DNA from: Ypsolopha sequella
Taxonomy: Eukaryota; Arthropoda; Insecta; Lepidoptera; Ypsolophidae
Reading direction: 5' to 3'
NCBI GenBank assembly: GCA_934047225.1
Contig: OW203985.1
Coordinates: 6,093,501-6,157,500 of the forward strand
DNA: 64,000 nucleotides
Part shown: in pieces, positions 33,530 through 43,460 of the stretch
Layout: every line of letters starts with the position of its first letter
Position numbering within the stretch: position 1 is the stretch's first letter
Program-made: the position numbers and the translations under genes
Notes under the pieces: model-generated
The model's database searches: none
Told to the model about the DNA's origin: nothing
The model's input: the letters and a program-made list of their open reading frames with translations, nothing else

Positions 33530-33780
33530 TTTTGTGTTCTTATTATTGCTTTAATTGTGTTCTTATTATTACTTTAATTAATTTTTGTAAATTTTAAATT
33601 TTAAGCAAATTTTTGAAACTGTTTTGTAAAACCAAAGCTGCGGACTGAAGGAGCGGAGTCTTCTGATACAGGTATTTTTACTTAAAAGAAGGCTCCAGCT
33701 GTAATTGTAATTATGTAAATATTTGGTTAACACAATAAACGTTTTTGATTTTTATTGATTTTGATGCTGTCGTGCTGGCG
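33530..33780 (+). repeat. Non-LTR or gene 3' UTR-like sequence
   Basis: gctgcggactgaaggagcgg, aaagaaggctccagctgtaa and then acacaataaacgtttttga followed by a short ttgatttt-type tail. This looks like a polyadenylated 3' end, most likely a 5'-truncated non-LTR copy. No coding sequence attached. Confidence 0.5.
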
Positions 33781-33937
33781 TCTGTACGAACATGCTAATG
33801 ATTAGCCCAATCAATACAGCCCTATTTCGCTTACGCCACGGACATATAGCACACGAAACGCCATTTCACCGTATCCGATTTCCATTTCTCTGACGTTGAA
33901 AAACAAAGACTTGCACCTATTATGAAATACTAAAAGA

Positions 33938-34049
33938 TTATTTATAAATAAACACATTTATATTAAAAGATTGTATCAGCTCCTCCTGATAATCTGGTTG
34001 TAATCTAAAAGGATCATTACAATTAATAGAAGGTTCGCGGCGCACTAAA
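33938..34049 (-). CDS. Exon-like ORF after a strong acceptor
   Basis: On the minus strand a pyrimidine-rich acceptor (ttacttcttctacag) is followed by an open frame of ~36 codons: LVRREPSINCNDPFRLQPDY and on to a TAA at 33938-33940. Upstream of the acceptor another frame is open from an ATG (MAPESKLIAFISADC …), so an unspliced reading is also possible. I recognise no family. Best seen as an unverified terminal exon or a transposon remnant. Confidence 0.25.
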
Positions 34050-34289
34050 CTGTAGAAGAAGTAATTCATTACGACCAGCACCCGAGGGGCTGCGCAGAGA
34101 TGAATGCTCACAATCTGCACTAATGAAGGCGATCAGCTTGCTTTCTGGCGCCATTTATTGTATTTATTGCAACTTGAGAGGTATTGATGGACGGTACTTG
34201 TTGAAGCGATCCTGATGAAGGATGGATCTAGAGGCTCTACGTGATTGGAAATTATTATACTTTTCTAAGTCTATGGGCCAGTTTATGCT

Positions 34290-34713
34290 TTAAGAGGATA
34301 TGAGAATTTTATTTTTGTCACTGTCACTCCAAGCAAAAACACAATCAGTGCGAGAGGGGCGGATTCAGGGCGAAAGCGAAAAATGTTAGTTTCATAATTT
34401 TTATAAAAAAACTAAAATATCTGGCAAAATTTCAAATATCAAATCTCTAGATATTGTTGAAACACACCTAATAAAATATATTTGAGTTCTTTATATGGTT
34501 CCTATTCGTCAAACGAGGAGAAAAAGTGTGTTTGAAGACCTCATTTCAACAACTATTTTTATCGAGGAAAATTTATCCAAACATGTTTTCCAATTTCAAA
34601 ACCTTAGATTATATACTGAAAATGCATATACTAGATATTTATTAAATCTTTCCGTGTAATTGATGAAATACACAGAAAAGAAACACCGGTATTATTTTCG
34701 CATATCGCCTTAA
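34290..34713 (+). mobile_element. TTAA-flanked MITE, 424 bp, copy 2
   Basis: See 5796-6219. Ends gaggatatgagaa and, inverted, ggcgatatgcgaa, with TTAA at 34290-34293 and 34710-34713. Confidence 0.88.
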
Positions 34714-34734
34714 TAATAAAATTTAATTAAAAAT

Positions 34735-34815
34735 AAATACGGCTTATTAAACCTAAATCTCGAAATGGTTTTCGAATTAACACACCTTAACATAATTTAA
34801 TCTATGCCAATTATT
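34735..34815 (-). repeat. Short dispersed repeat
   Basis: ggcttattaaacctaaatct, cgaaatggttttcgaattaa, cacaccttaacataat is inverted at 13615-13665 and partly matched at 2820-2865. Confidence 0.6.
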
Positions 34816-35159
34816 TAGGCAATATATATACCTATATATATATTTTTTTTTCTGAAAAACTAAGTTCGATTACAGAAGACCTTGAGTTAATAATTTTCAA
34901 AATAAGACATAAAATCTTAGAAAACTTTTCGAGTATTTGAAAAAAATATATAAGTATTATTACCACCCGCTTTTGAAACGGCACAAACTCGAGCTTTAAG
35001 TCTAATATATACGTCTTGCACTTCAGGTGAAGTGGGCATTGGAAAAACGTGATGTGAGAGTGCAGGACGAACTTATTTATGTATAGTCGGGCGAGAGTGA
35101 GCACGGTAGATAGGTATAGCTTATGAGGCTTATTAAATTCAAAATATATAAAATAAATA

Positions 35160-35400
35160 TATATCGTCACGACATGAATCCCCGAGGGATTGTCAGAGAT
35201 GTTTCAAGTGTGAACTGTAAAATGCAAGTCAGAGTGCATACTCGGTACACCCGCGTTTCACCGACGATTATTACGTCCCATCGTAATGAGTGGTGAGCTC
35301 TTTCGCCGAACTTCGGGCATATATACACGATTTTTAGGTTATGTAGGTTTCCTTACGATGTTTTTCTTCACCGTTCAGCAAGTGGTAAGTAGAACAAATA
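35160..35400 (-). repeat. SINE body
   Basis: Plus-strand text tcacgacatgaatccccgag, gtttcaagtgtgaactg, tacacccgcgtttcaccgac, gattattacgtccca, ttatgtaggtttccttacga, cagcaagtggtaagta. It is the inverse of the body downstream of the tRNA-like head at 45492. The segment at 35345-35385 is the best in-window relative of the 30-bp minisatellite at 40661. Confidence 0.72.
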
Positions 35401-35771
35401 TTATTGTCTATGGGAAATAAAAATATACTACTTGGCTAAAATTATACTACGTTTCGTTTTTTGTCGATTTTTGTTTTGAATTAAAATAAAAATTTTTAGG
35501 GAAAATTTCAAAAAATTTACTAAAAATATTCATAATTTAATAAAATTAAGGCAACTGGATCTCTATCTCAGACAATTCGTCGATCGGAACTTCGTCCTCA
35601 GCATTAACTCTACGTAACATGTCGTCAGACGGCATAAATTCGATGCAAATTCCCTATATTGTAGGGTAAATGTTAAAAAACAAAACGTCTCAACCAATAA
35701 AACAAGTCAGTCGGCCTGAAGATGAAATTATGGTATTTTTACGTAGTATAGTTCCATTACGATACTACATA

Positions 35772-35963
35772 CTACATGACATGAAAATATTGTACAAATA
35801 GTATGATTATACTACAAAATCCAACCCTGGCGCTAGCCCGTAGGGCGAGGCGCAACGTCGTCGCGTAAGCGTCTACACTCGCCCAGAAGAAGGCAGTCTG
35901 AATCTGCTGAAACTGGTCGGCTATCGCGATCAGAAATAGTTCTTGTGGTGAGCCGTTTTGCAA
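35772..35963 (-). other. ORF of uncertain status
   Basis: A 63-codon minus-strand ORF of relatively high GC (35825-35950) in AT-rich surroundings, next to a SINE fragment. No domain recognised; it could be repeat-derived. Confidence 0.2.
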
Positions 35964-35984
35964 TAATTATGGTTTAATCCTCAA

Positions 35985-36090
35985 GTTTCATAGAATTCGA
36001 TAACTATGTACATACGTTCCGAAAAACTCATTGGTGCATGCCCGACCTGGATCTCAAGATTGAGAGGCCAGCATCTATCGCCGCTTTTTT
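35985..36090 (-). repeat. SINE head-proximal fragment
   Basis: ttccgaaaaactcattggtg, catgcccgacctggatctca, agattgagaggcc is the inverse of 56058-56125. Confidence 0.7.
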
Positions 36091-36114
36091 AAAATTCAAA
36101 TTTTAAACTTCATA

Positions 36115-36290
36115 CTAATAATAATAATAATAAAATTGTATTTACAAAAGGAAAAACTTATAGCTATACATAAATAAGTACACATTTTTATTTTTTAAGG
36201 AAAAACTACACAAAATAATACCTTGGCACGTGAGCTAAACCGAAAGATCTGTATTCCAGGTGCCAGTCCCTAATCACCTCGGTAAAAAAT
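36115..36290 (-). repeat. Non-LTR 3' end with (AAT)n tail
   Basis: On the minus strand: accgaggtgattagggactg, gcacctggaatacagatctt, tcggtttagctcacgtgcca, an AT-rich UTR, then (TTA)n. Style of a 5'-truncated non-LTR copy. Confidence 0.55.
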
Positions 36291-36354
36291 AAAAAATAAA
36301 GTAAATATAAACCACAATATACAAAATTATGCACTTGAATACAAATGTGAATGT

Positions 36355-36475
36355 GAGAGGGTGTGTGAGAGTGTGTATGTGTAGAGAGAGAGGGTGTGTG
36401 TGTGTGTGTGTGTGTGTGAGAGGGTGTGTGTGAGTGTGTGTGTGTGAAGGTGAGGGAGGGAGGGAGGGAGCATAG
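36355..36475 (+). repeat. (GT)n/(GAGGG)n microsatellite
   Basis: Runs of gtgtgtgtgtgtgtgtgtgt with gagaggg interruptions and a gagggagggagggagg end. It generates the spurious His/Thr-rich ORF at 36274-36537 (minus). Confidence 0.95.
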
Positions 36476-36529
36476 CAGTTCTTATTGAGGGAACTTGAAT
36501 TTGAATCGCAGGCGACTGTACGTAAATAC

Positions 36530-36920
36530 ATTTTCAATGCATGTGCTCGTAAAGGCCCAATTTTTATGCATCAAAACCGAACAGAAAGTCGATTATTTTG
36601 CCCTAGGGCTTTAAAATTTATTTTTTTTATTTATTTACAATGGTTGGCTAACCTGCAGCCTTTCCTGTGTACCATAGACGTTATACTTTTTTTACACCGT
36701 TTAACGGCTATGGATACAGTCCTTTTGAGCCAATTATAATTTAAAGTTCACAAGATTATATTTGTTTTCATTTCCTCACACTATGCATTGAAAAATGTAG
36801 TATGATACACGGGCGTAAAAGCAATAAATTACTCGGTTACGTTTAAAACACTCGCTACGCTCGTGTTTTAAATCGTCCTCGTAATTTATTCCTTTGCGCC
36901 CTTGTAGCATAAACTACTAT
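36530..36920 (+). repeat. Dispersed repeat P, copy 1
   Basis: tgcatcaaaaccgaacagaa, agtcgattattttgccct, accgtttaacggctatggat, atgcattgaaaaatgtagta, tgatacacgggcgtaaa, cttgtagcataaactacta. An inverted copy is at 46930-47350. Contains a hairpin (ttacgtttaaaacactcg / cgtgttttaaatcg). The ORF at 36485-36739 crosses it and is not preserved in the other copy. Confidence 0.8.
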
Positions 36921-36923
36921 TAA

Positions 36924-37162
36924 CCCTTCTTTGCATGTGTGTTTGTAATGTGTAAAATTTCTTTCTTTCTTTCTTTGATAGAAAAGTGATCAAAATATAT
37001 AGGAAAAATAATATAACAAAATCTTTTCCGTTGCTAAGGGGGTAAAATAAAAAAAGCGTTATTCGGAAATACATAATATCTTGCCTTTGATTAATTTAGT
37101 ATCTTGCTTGCTAAATGTTATGATGGAAATTTCTAATATTTCCATCACTATGCAAAGAAGGG
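36924..37162. mobile_element. TTAA-flanked MITE with CCCTTCTTTGCAT ends
   Basis: Flanked by TTAA (36920-36923; 37163-37166) with perfect 13-bp inverted ends cccttctttgcat/atgcaaagaaggg. This fits the piggyBac TTAA rule. Inserted at the right edge of repeat P. The right half resembles 40110-40497. Confidence 0.83.
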
Positions 37163-37622
37163 TTAAATCTCAGGAAAATAAGAAAGCTTTTCGATTATGT
37201 GTAAAATTGACATGTTACAGTGTTGACAAATGAAGAGTATTTTGAAGTATTTTGAGTAGGCTCCTTACAGAGAGTATTTTGCTTTTATAACTAGTTTCCA
37301 CTTCAGTTTCAGTTAAAAATCAACTGATAAATGATTTAAAGCGGGGAAAATGGTAGGTTCTAGAAGTAGATTACTTACATCGAAGAATATAAAACCAAAG
37401 GCCATAAGAGCTGCAAAAGTGCTACCACTCTAAAAAACATTTCTTATTACCAGAGTAGTAATAGTAAATAGTTAATTGCTATTTCAAGGAATTTAATTGC
37501 ACAAATTTTCAATAGATAATTCTGGAAAGTAAGATTTTCCTCTAAACTTGCAGCACTTTTGCAGTTCTTAACACCATGGTGTTATTCGTACTAAAGTTCT
37601 CTGGTTATTCGGTATAGGCCAA

Positions 37623-37984
37623 TTAAAATAAATTTTTAACAAAAAAATAGCAACCGACTTCAATAGTAACAGCAGTCATTCACTAAAAAGTTAATAATAA
37701 TTCTATAAAGACCGATGGTACCGAAGCAACCCTTTTGCCGACTTCTTTCTTCCTGAAACGTTATGTTATCTAGAAGTCGGCGTTCTTATATTGGTTTCTA
37801 TGTTGCTATATCGTAGGAAATACGCCGACTTCTAAATAACATAATGTTTCAAGAAGAAAGAAGTCGGCAAAAGTGTTGCTTCGGTACCATCGGTCTTTAT
37901 AGAATTATTATTAACTTTTTAGTGAATGACTGCTGTTACTATTGAAGTCGGTTGCTATTTTTTTGTTAAAAGTTTATTTTATTT
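37623..37984. repeat. 362-bp near-perfect palindrome
   Basis: Arms of ~155 bp: aacaaaaaaatagcaaccga, cttcaatagtaacagcagtc, attcactaaaaagttaataa, gaccgatggtaccgaagcaa, gccgacttctttcttc … gaagtcggcg, all repeated in inverse at 37828-37984 with few differences. The loop is about 45 bases. Confidence 0.92.
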
Positions 37985-38776
37985 CACATTTTTTAGTGTT
38001 GCTGGGTTAAATTGTGAGGTATAGGTAGTTCTTGCAAACGTGGTGTTAATATGAAACGAAGTTCAAGTGAGTATAAGTAGCCATGTTTGAGTAGCTTCCT
38101 GCTATCAGCACCCTAACACAACATGATTACCGCAATCTCGAGTTATGTGCTGTCATCCGTTGAAGAGTTCTACGGTGATGAAGCCAAGATCGAAATTCAG
38201 GTACCCACCTGGCAATTTTCAGCAATGCCCTGCAATGAGCACCCTAACACAAACTGGTTGCCGCAATCTAAAGTTATGTGCTGTCATCCGTTGAGGAGTT
38301 CTATGGTGATGAAGCCAGGATCGAAGGTCAGGTGGGAATTCTGATAATCTCCAAGTAATACCCTTGAATCAGCACCCTAACGCAGTGATTGCCGCAATCT
38401 CGAGTTATGTGCTCTGATCCGTTGAAGAGTTCTATGGTGAATATGTTGATGAAGCCAGGATCGAAGGTCAGGTGGAAGAATGTCGATTTTCAAGCAATAC
38501 CTTGTAATCAGCACCCAAGTACATAGCGATTGCCTTAATTTCGAGAGATATGCTGTCATTTTCTGAGGAGTTCCACTGCCTATCTCTGAAGACCTTCATC
38601 AGATCATGACCAAACCCAAAATGGGACCTACCTGGAAGTATAGTCTTTCAAACAAAAAAAGAATTGTTCAAATCGGTTGGGAAATGACGGAGTTATGGAG
38701 TAACAACGCCAAAAAAAAAAAAAAAAAAAAAACATACAGTCGAATTGAGAACCGCCTCCTTTTTGAAGTCGGTTAA
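37651..38776 (+). mobile_element. caaccgacttc…gaagtcggttaaaa element
   Basis: Inverted ends caaccgacttcaa (37651) and tttgaagtcggtt (38763) enclose the palindrome plus four tandem ~130-bp repeats, an A20-type run (38710-38732) and acatacagtcgaattgagaa. These ends and this layout are a widespread lepidopteran repeat as I remember it. No transposase found. Confidence 0.65.
38090..38640 (+). repeat. Four tandem ~130-bp repeats
   Basis: The marker agcaccctaac recurs at 38107, 38238, 38371 and (as agcaccc) 38510, spacing 131, 133 and 139. Each unit carries gccgcaatctcgagttatgt, gctgtcatccgttgaagagt, tctatggtgatgaagccagg, atcgaaggtcaggtgg. The ORFs at 38123-38344 (plus) and 38377-38559 (minus) come from these units. 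Confidence 0.88.
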
Positions 38777-38939
38777 AAATGGTCTGCGGCGCTAAACAAA
38801 ACAATTGCGTAATATTTTTCTCCGTAATCGAAATCTAGTTTCAGTTAGGTACTTATATCGAGGTCTGGCTTGCTACAGTTGTTGCGTTTAGCTAGAGAGG
38901 GTCAAGGTAATATCCAAAAAGCAAATCTGTAATGACAAA

Positions 38940-39010
38940 GAAATTTTCATAGCTAGCCAGGCGTTGACCTAAGTTAATGAAACTAGATTTAAATAACGGA
39001 CAAGCATAAT
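38940..39010 (+). repeat. Short dispersed repeat S
   Basis: tagctagccaggcgttgacc, gaaactagattt, caagcataatta resembles 61865-61935 (atagccagacgttgacc, gaagcacaat). Confidence 0.5.
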
Positions 39011-39222
39011 TATTATTACATGTGGCTTTAACACTAACGTGTGATTGTTGTTGACTATATGCCAACGTGCCCGTTTGGCAACGACGCGACGGTGAACGCC
39101 ACGTCGTCGTCCTAAAAACGACACTCGCCTTGATAATGCCGAAATTTTATCGGTGAAACGGTTTGCATATAGTCAACAACAATCACACGTGAGTGTTAAA
39201 GTCGTATGTAATAATAATTTAG
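39008..39222. mobile_element. Long-TIR MITE, ~215 bp
   Basis: aattattattacatgtggct, ttaacactaacgtgtgattg, ttgttgactatatgccaac at the left is inverted at 39160-39222 with few mismatches (~65-bp arms). A direct repeat taacggacaagca occurs at 38995 and 39254. Confidence 0.82.
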
Positions 39223-39418
39223 TATGTGAGCTCACGCGAGTTTTAATAATATTAACGGACAAGCACACCATTTTTATAACAAAACGACGTGTTTTTTTTT
39301 TGCTAGGCACTTCCTACACCGAAAGTTTTGATGTGAATTTTACGTTGAAGCAAAGATTCAAGCATCAACAGCAACTTGCAATACAAATACCCCTCAGCAT
39401 CTTCACCTCGTCAATCAA

Positions 39419-39652
39419 CTACTCCATCATAAACACAGACACAACATAGACAGTAAATGTTATTGTACTATATAGACCCACATACCGCCAGTCTGTACTG
39501 GTCTCAAGGATCGGGCGTGCTGCTAGTAGAGCCAGATTGTCAGACGATATCGCCAAAACAACTGGCGTATAAAAGAAGAGGCACCCTGCAGTGGAGTAGA
39601 CAGAAATAAGCATGGTACGTGAAGAAAATAAACTCTTAGATGGTGAATCCAA
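39419..39652 (-). CDS. Small ORF with two hydrophobic segments, unverified
   Basis: The frame opens at a TTG (39652) and has an ATG at 39613 in reasonable context (accATGc). From the ATG it encodes 64 residues with hydrophobic stretches (LISVYSTAGCLFFYTPVVLAI; LYSTITFTVYVVSVFMM). GC content is distinctly higher than the surroundings. The opposite strand is also partly open (…SRIGRAASRARLSDDIAKTT…), so the coding strand is uncertain. No family recognised; could be an exon or a transposon fragment. Confidence 0.25.
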   Translation of the reverse strand: MDSPSKSLFSSRTMLISVYSTAGCLFFYTPVVLAISSDNLALLAARPILETSTDWRYVGLYSTITFTVYVVSVFMME

Positions 39653-40109
39653 TGATCAAGGTTTTCAATTGGTTCTAAAGGAATAATTATTTGCATAAAA
39701 CGTCGAAGAAATATGGAATTTTGGATTAAAATATGGTCAAACTTGATAGTTTCAAAAACTCTAGGTACACATACATAATGCTATCTCTATGGACTTAAAC
39801 CAACTATTCCACATATAAACATAGGCTCGAACTAACTAGATAGAGTAGGTTCCTGTTCCTAATTTGCATACTGATCACACATCGGTAGCCGATCGTATAT
39901 TAGGGGTCCGCAGGCAGCTCAGCAAATCCTTGCAATTTGAAGGGACCTGCCCTTGTAGCGCCTCGAGGTAAATATTTTCTTTGTATGGTTTCTCGACTCG
40001 AACACGAATCAATTTTAACTGCTGGCGAATATCTAATGAATAATTTTATGTAGAATCAAATAATTTCTTTTTTATTTAGGTTGGTACAAATACAAAAACG
40101 TTTTCTTTT

Positions 40110-40497
40110 TAAATGAAAGAATTAAAGAAAAGTGATCAAATATATGGGAAAATAAATATAATAAAAATAGCCTTAGGGTAAAATCGAATAAAATAAAAAG
40201 ATAAATATATTTTTTTCTTTGTGTATTTTTATGGTTGTTGGCACTAGTTTACTGAAAAGTATATTCAAAAAAATAAACGCATAAAATTTTTATGCTTTTT
40301 CTGCGCAAGCTCTCATTTTCTTTGCAAATACTGCAAAAGTATATAAGTGTATTAAAAAAGCAAGTAATCATTTATTATATTTATTTTGGTTACGTTCTGT
40401 TTCAAAAAAAGTACTGCAGGAAGTTGGCAGTAACAAAAAAAATATATGAATCAATAATACGATGGAAATATCCATCACCGTGCAAATGAAGGGTTAA
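40110..40497 (+). mobile_element. Truncated relative of the 36924 MITE
   Basis: gaaaagtgatcaaatatatg, aaataaatataataaaa and the right end ccatcaccgtgcaaatgaagggttaa parallel 36985-37166. The left terminus is missing. Confidence 0.6.
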
Positions 40498-42140
40498 GTC
40501 ACCGAAGGGATGTCGGAGGTGTTTTCGAGTGTGGACTATCACTAGAACAACCTGTCACCAGAACTTCTTCATCCTCTTTTCACCGACGATGTTTACGTCT
40601 CCAAACAATAAAGGGTGAGACTTATAACCGTAATTCCGTAATAAAACCGTAATAAATGCTTTTTATAGAATACTGGTTTACCTCACAGTATTTTATAGCA
40701 TGCAGGTTTACCTCACAGTATTTTATAGCATGCAGGTTTACCTCACAGTATTTTATAGCATGCAGGTTTACCTCACAGTATTTTATAGCATGCAGGTTTA
40801 CCTCACAGTATTTTATAGCATGCAGGTTTACCTCACAGTATTTTATAGCATGCAGGTTTACCTCACAGTCTTTTATAGCATGCAGGTTTACCTCACAGTA
40901 TTTTATAGCATGCAGGTTTACCTCACAGTATTTTATAGCATGCAGGTTTACCTCACAGTATTTTATAGCATGCAGGTTTACCTCACAGTATTTTATAGCA
41001 TGCAGGTTTACCTCACAGTATTTTATAGCATGCAGGTTTACCTCACAGTATTTTATAGCATGCAGGTTTACCTCACAGTATTTTATAGCATGCAGGTTTA
41101 CCTCACAGTATTTTATAGCATGCAGGTTTACCTCACAGTCTTTTATAGCATGCAGGTTTACCTCACAGTCTTTTATAGCATGCAGGTTTACCTCACAGTC
41201 TTTTATAGCATGCAGGTTCACCTCACAGTATTTTATAGCATGCAGGTTTACCTCACAGTCTTTTATAGCATGCAGGTTTACCTCACAGTCTTTTATAGCA
41301 TGCAGGTTTACCTCACAGTATTTTATAGCATGCAGGTTCACCTCACAGTATTTTATAGCATGCAGGTTTACCTCACAGTCTTTTATAGCATGCAGGTTTA
41401 CCTCACAGTATTTTATAGCATGCAGGTTCACCTCACAGTATTTTATAGCATGCAGGTTTACCTCACAGTCTTTTATAGCATGCAGGTTTACCTCACAGTC
41501 TTTTATAGCATGCAGGTTTACCTCACAGTCTTTTATAGCATGCAGGTTTACCTCACAGTATTTTATAGCATGCAGGTTCACCTCTCAGTATTTTATAGCA
41601 TGCAGGTTTACCTCACAGTCTTTTATAGCATGCAGGTTTACCTCACAGTATTTTATAGCATGCAGGTTTACCTCACAGTATTTTATAGCATGCAGGTTTA
41701 CCTCACACTATTTTATAGCATGCAGGTTTACCTCACACTATTTTATAGCATGCAGGTTTACCTCACAGTATTTTATAGCACGCAGGTTTACCTCACAGTA
41801 TTTTATAGCATGCAGATTTACCTCACAGTATTTTATAGCACGCAGGTTTACCTCACAGTATTTTATAGCATGCAGGTTTACCTCACAGTATTTTATAGCA
41901 TGCAGGTTTACCTCACAGTATTTTATAGCACGCAGGTTTACCTCACAGTATTTTATAGCATGCAGGTTTACCTCACATTATTCTATAGCATGCAGGTTTA
42001 CCTCACAGTATTTTATAGCATGCAAGTTTACCTCACAGTATTTTCACATACTTTTAGCAAGTGGGAAGTATGCATATACAAATAGTATTAACATAAATTC
42101 CGAAAATCTTCTTGGTGCATCCTTGACCAGGAGGACGCAG
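40498..42140 (-). repeat. SINE copy split by an internal minisatellite
   Basis: Left part 40498-40625 (tcaccgaagggatgtcggag, gttttcgagtgtggacta, tcaccgacgatgtttacgtc) and right part 42045-42140 (agcaagtgggaagta, aaattccgaaaatcttcttg, gtgcatccttgaccagga) are in order and orientation with the SINE copies at 35160-36090. The 30-bp array occupies the place where those copies carry the aggtttccttacgatg segment. Confidence 0.75.
40661..42044. repeat. 30-bp minisatellite, ~46 copies
   Basis: Unit: cctcacagtattttatagca plus tgcaggttta. Variants are structured: cagtc (for cagta) occurs once early and repeatedly at 41140-41630; ggttca at 41219, 41339, 41429, 41579; cacta twice at 41707 and 41737; cgcagg four times after 41780. 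The end units are the most degenerate. Because 30 is divisible by three and the unit lacks stops in several frames, it creates long decapeptide-repeat ORFs in two plus frames and one minus frame (up to 552 codons) that are not evidence of protein. Confidence 0.98.
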
Positions 42141-42229
42141 GAATTCTTATTTGTAATGTTCATGTATTGGGCTTTTTACTTAATGTTAATAGGCAGGTAC
42201 GACCTTAAATCGATCTGTGTCGGTACAAA

Positions 42230-42330
42230 TATCGATATAAACGATATTGACATAAAGTCCATATCAGCGCGCACTTTATTACGACGTCCGGGGTCTGCGG
42301 ATAGCGCAAAATAAAGCCATTTTCGGATGA
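42230..42330 (+). repeat. Repeat C, copy 3
   Basis: catatcagcgcgcact, attacgacgtc and gcggatagcgcaaaataa match 7375-7440. Confidence 0.6.
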
Positions 42331-42599
42331 CGCTGGGAAGAGGCGATAATTTTACTGAGAACACTATACAAACACCTCAGACCTTGGTCTGAAACAAACA
42401 CATACAAAAAAAAATTTAAATGCTACGAATTTTGTCGCTCGCTATGGTATAATCATTTTTTTTTATGTTTCCGTCAAAGTACTAAGCACAGCAAAATACA
42501 TTGTTTTGAGTCAACGTCCTTCGGTTATTGATATCTTTGTATCGACGCTCATCCTGTTTTCACAGGACGAAGGTAAGGAAAATTCATTTGACTGTATAA

Positions 42600-42975
42600 A
42601 AAAACCGGTAAGGGTTTTAACAGGTGGTAGAGCTGATGCCGGGCTTGACTGTGGAGGTACCACCATCTTACTTGGAGACCCCCTCGAAGTAAGAGGACAG
42701 ATCACAGGCAAAAAACCAGGAGGCCCACCATACCTGGGAGCGATGGATGGCAGTATATCCATCCCTAATAGCCGGGCCTTATATGGAACAGACTGGTGAC
42801 GGGCAGCGGCATCACTGGTGCGAGGGTTCCGGCACCGCGCTCACCAACCCGCCTGCCCAGCGTGTGTGAGTATGGGCAATTCTTCCAGGATGACAGCCGG
42901 GAGTGGCAAAGTCCTGGAAAGGCTTATGTTCAGCAGTGGACGAACTAGGCTGATGGATGATGATGATGGATGTAT
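42600..42975 (+). repeat. Non-LTR 3' end L, copy 2, with (GAT)n tail
   Basis: Reference copy of family L: ctgatgccgggcttgactgt, ggaggtaccaccatctta, gatggcagtatatccatcc, cgggcagcggcatcactggt, ctcaccaacccgcctgccca, cagcagtggacgaactagg, then gatgatgatgatgg. Non-coding 3' UTR. ORFs here are on both strands and change frame between copies. Confidence 0.75.
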
Positions 42976-43384
42976 AAAAAAGAGCAGTTTTCTAAAATAT
43001 TTTTTACCAGTTTTGTCCGCAGACAATTTGTTTAATTTGTACGCATGTCCAAAACATACATAATTTGATGTATTCTTCGGAAAATGTGTCGAAAAACAGC
43101 AAATTATTCAACACTACGACCCTTGACGAAAATGCGTCCTTAAATATTAAGTACTAAAACAAAACACTGGTACCAAACCAAGCTGATAGGCAAGTAAAAT
43201 ATTATTATACACCGTGTGCTCAGAGTATCTTAGAGTAGAGGGGGTAGACAGGGGGTTTAAATGAGTCGAGATGAATGTTTGCTCCAAATTGATCTTTCCA
43301 TGCGCGTTAATTAATATAGAGATTGAGGACTTTTGACTCACAGGCGGGGTTTTTAGGATTTGACTGGGATGTCCATGGGATATA

Positions 43385-43460
43385 AGCTTTAAGACTGTAC
43401 ATGAACCTAGAGCATGAACAACGCCAAGCTTTCGAGGATTCGTTTGATTCGGACTTTCCT
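43385..43460 (+). repeat. Repeat K, copy 4, left piece
   Basis: aagactgtacatgaacctag, agcatgaacaacgccaa, cgaggattcgtttgattcgg, ending ACTTTCCT at the insertion site. Continues at 44828. Confidence 0.75.

Noticed and set aside
36274..36537. His/Thr-rich ORF
   Set aside because: Translation of a GT microsatellite.
40622..42314. Long ORFs (319, 461 and 552 codons) as repeat proteins
   Set aside because: They are forced by a 30-bp tandem unit lacking stops, appear on both strands, and enter and leave within SINE sequence.
42506..43063. Overlapping ORFs of 80-97 codons
   Set aside because: On both strands of retroelement tail L; no domain and not shared between copies.
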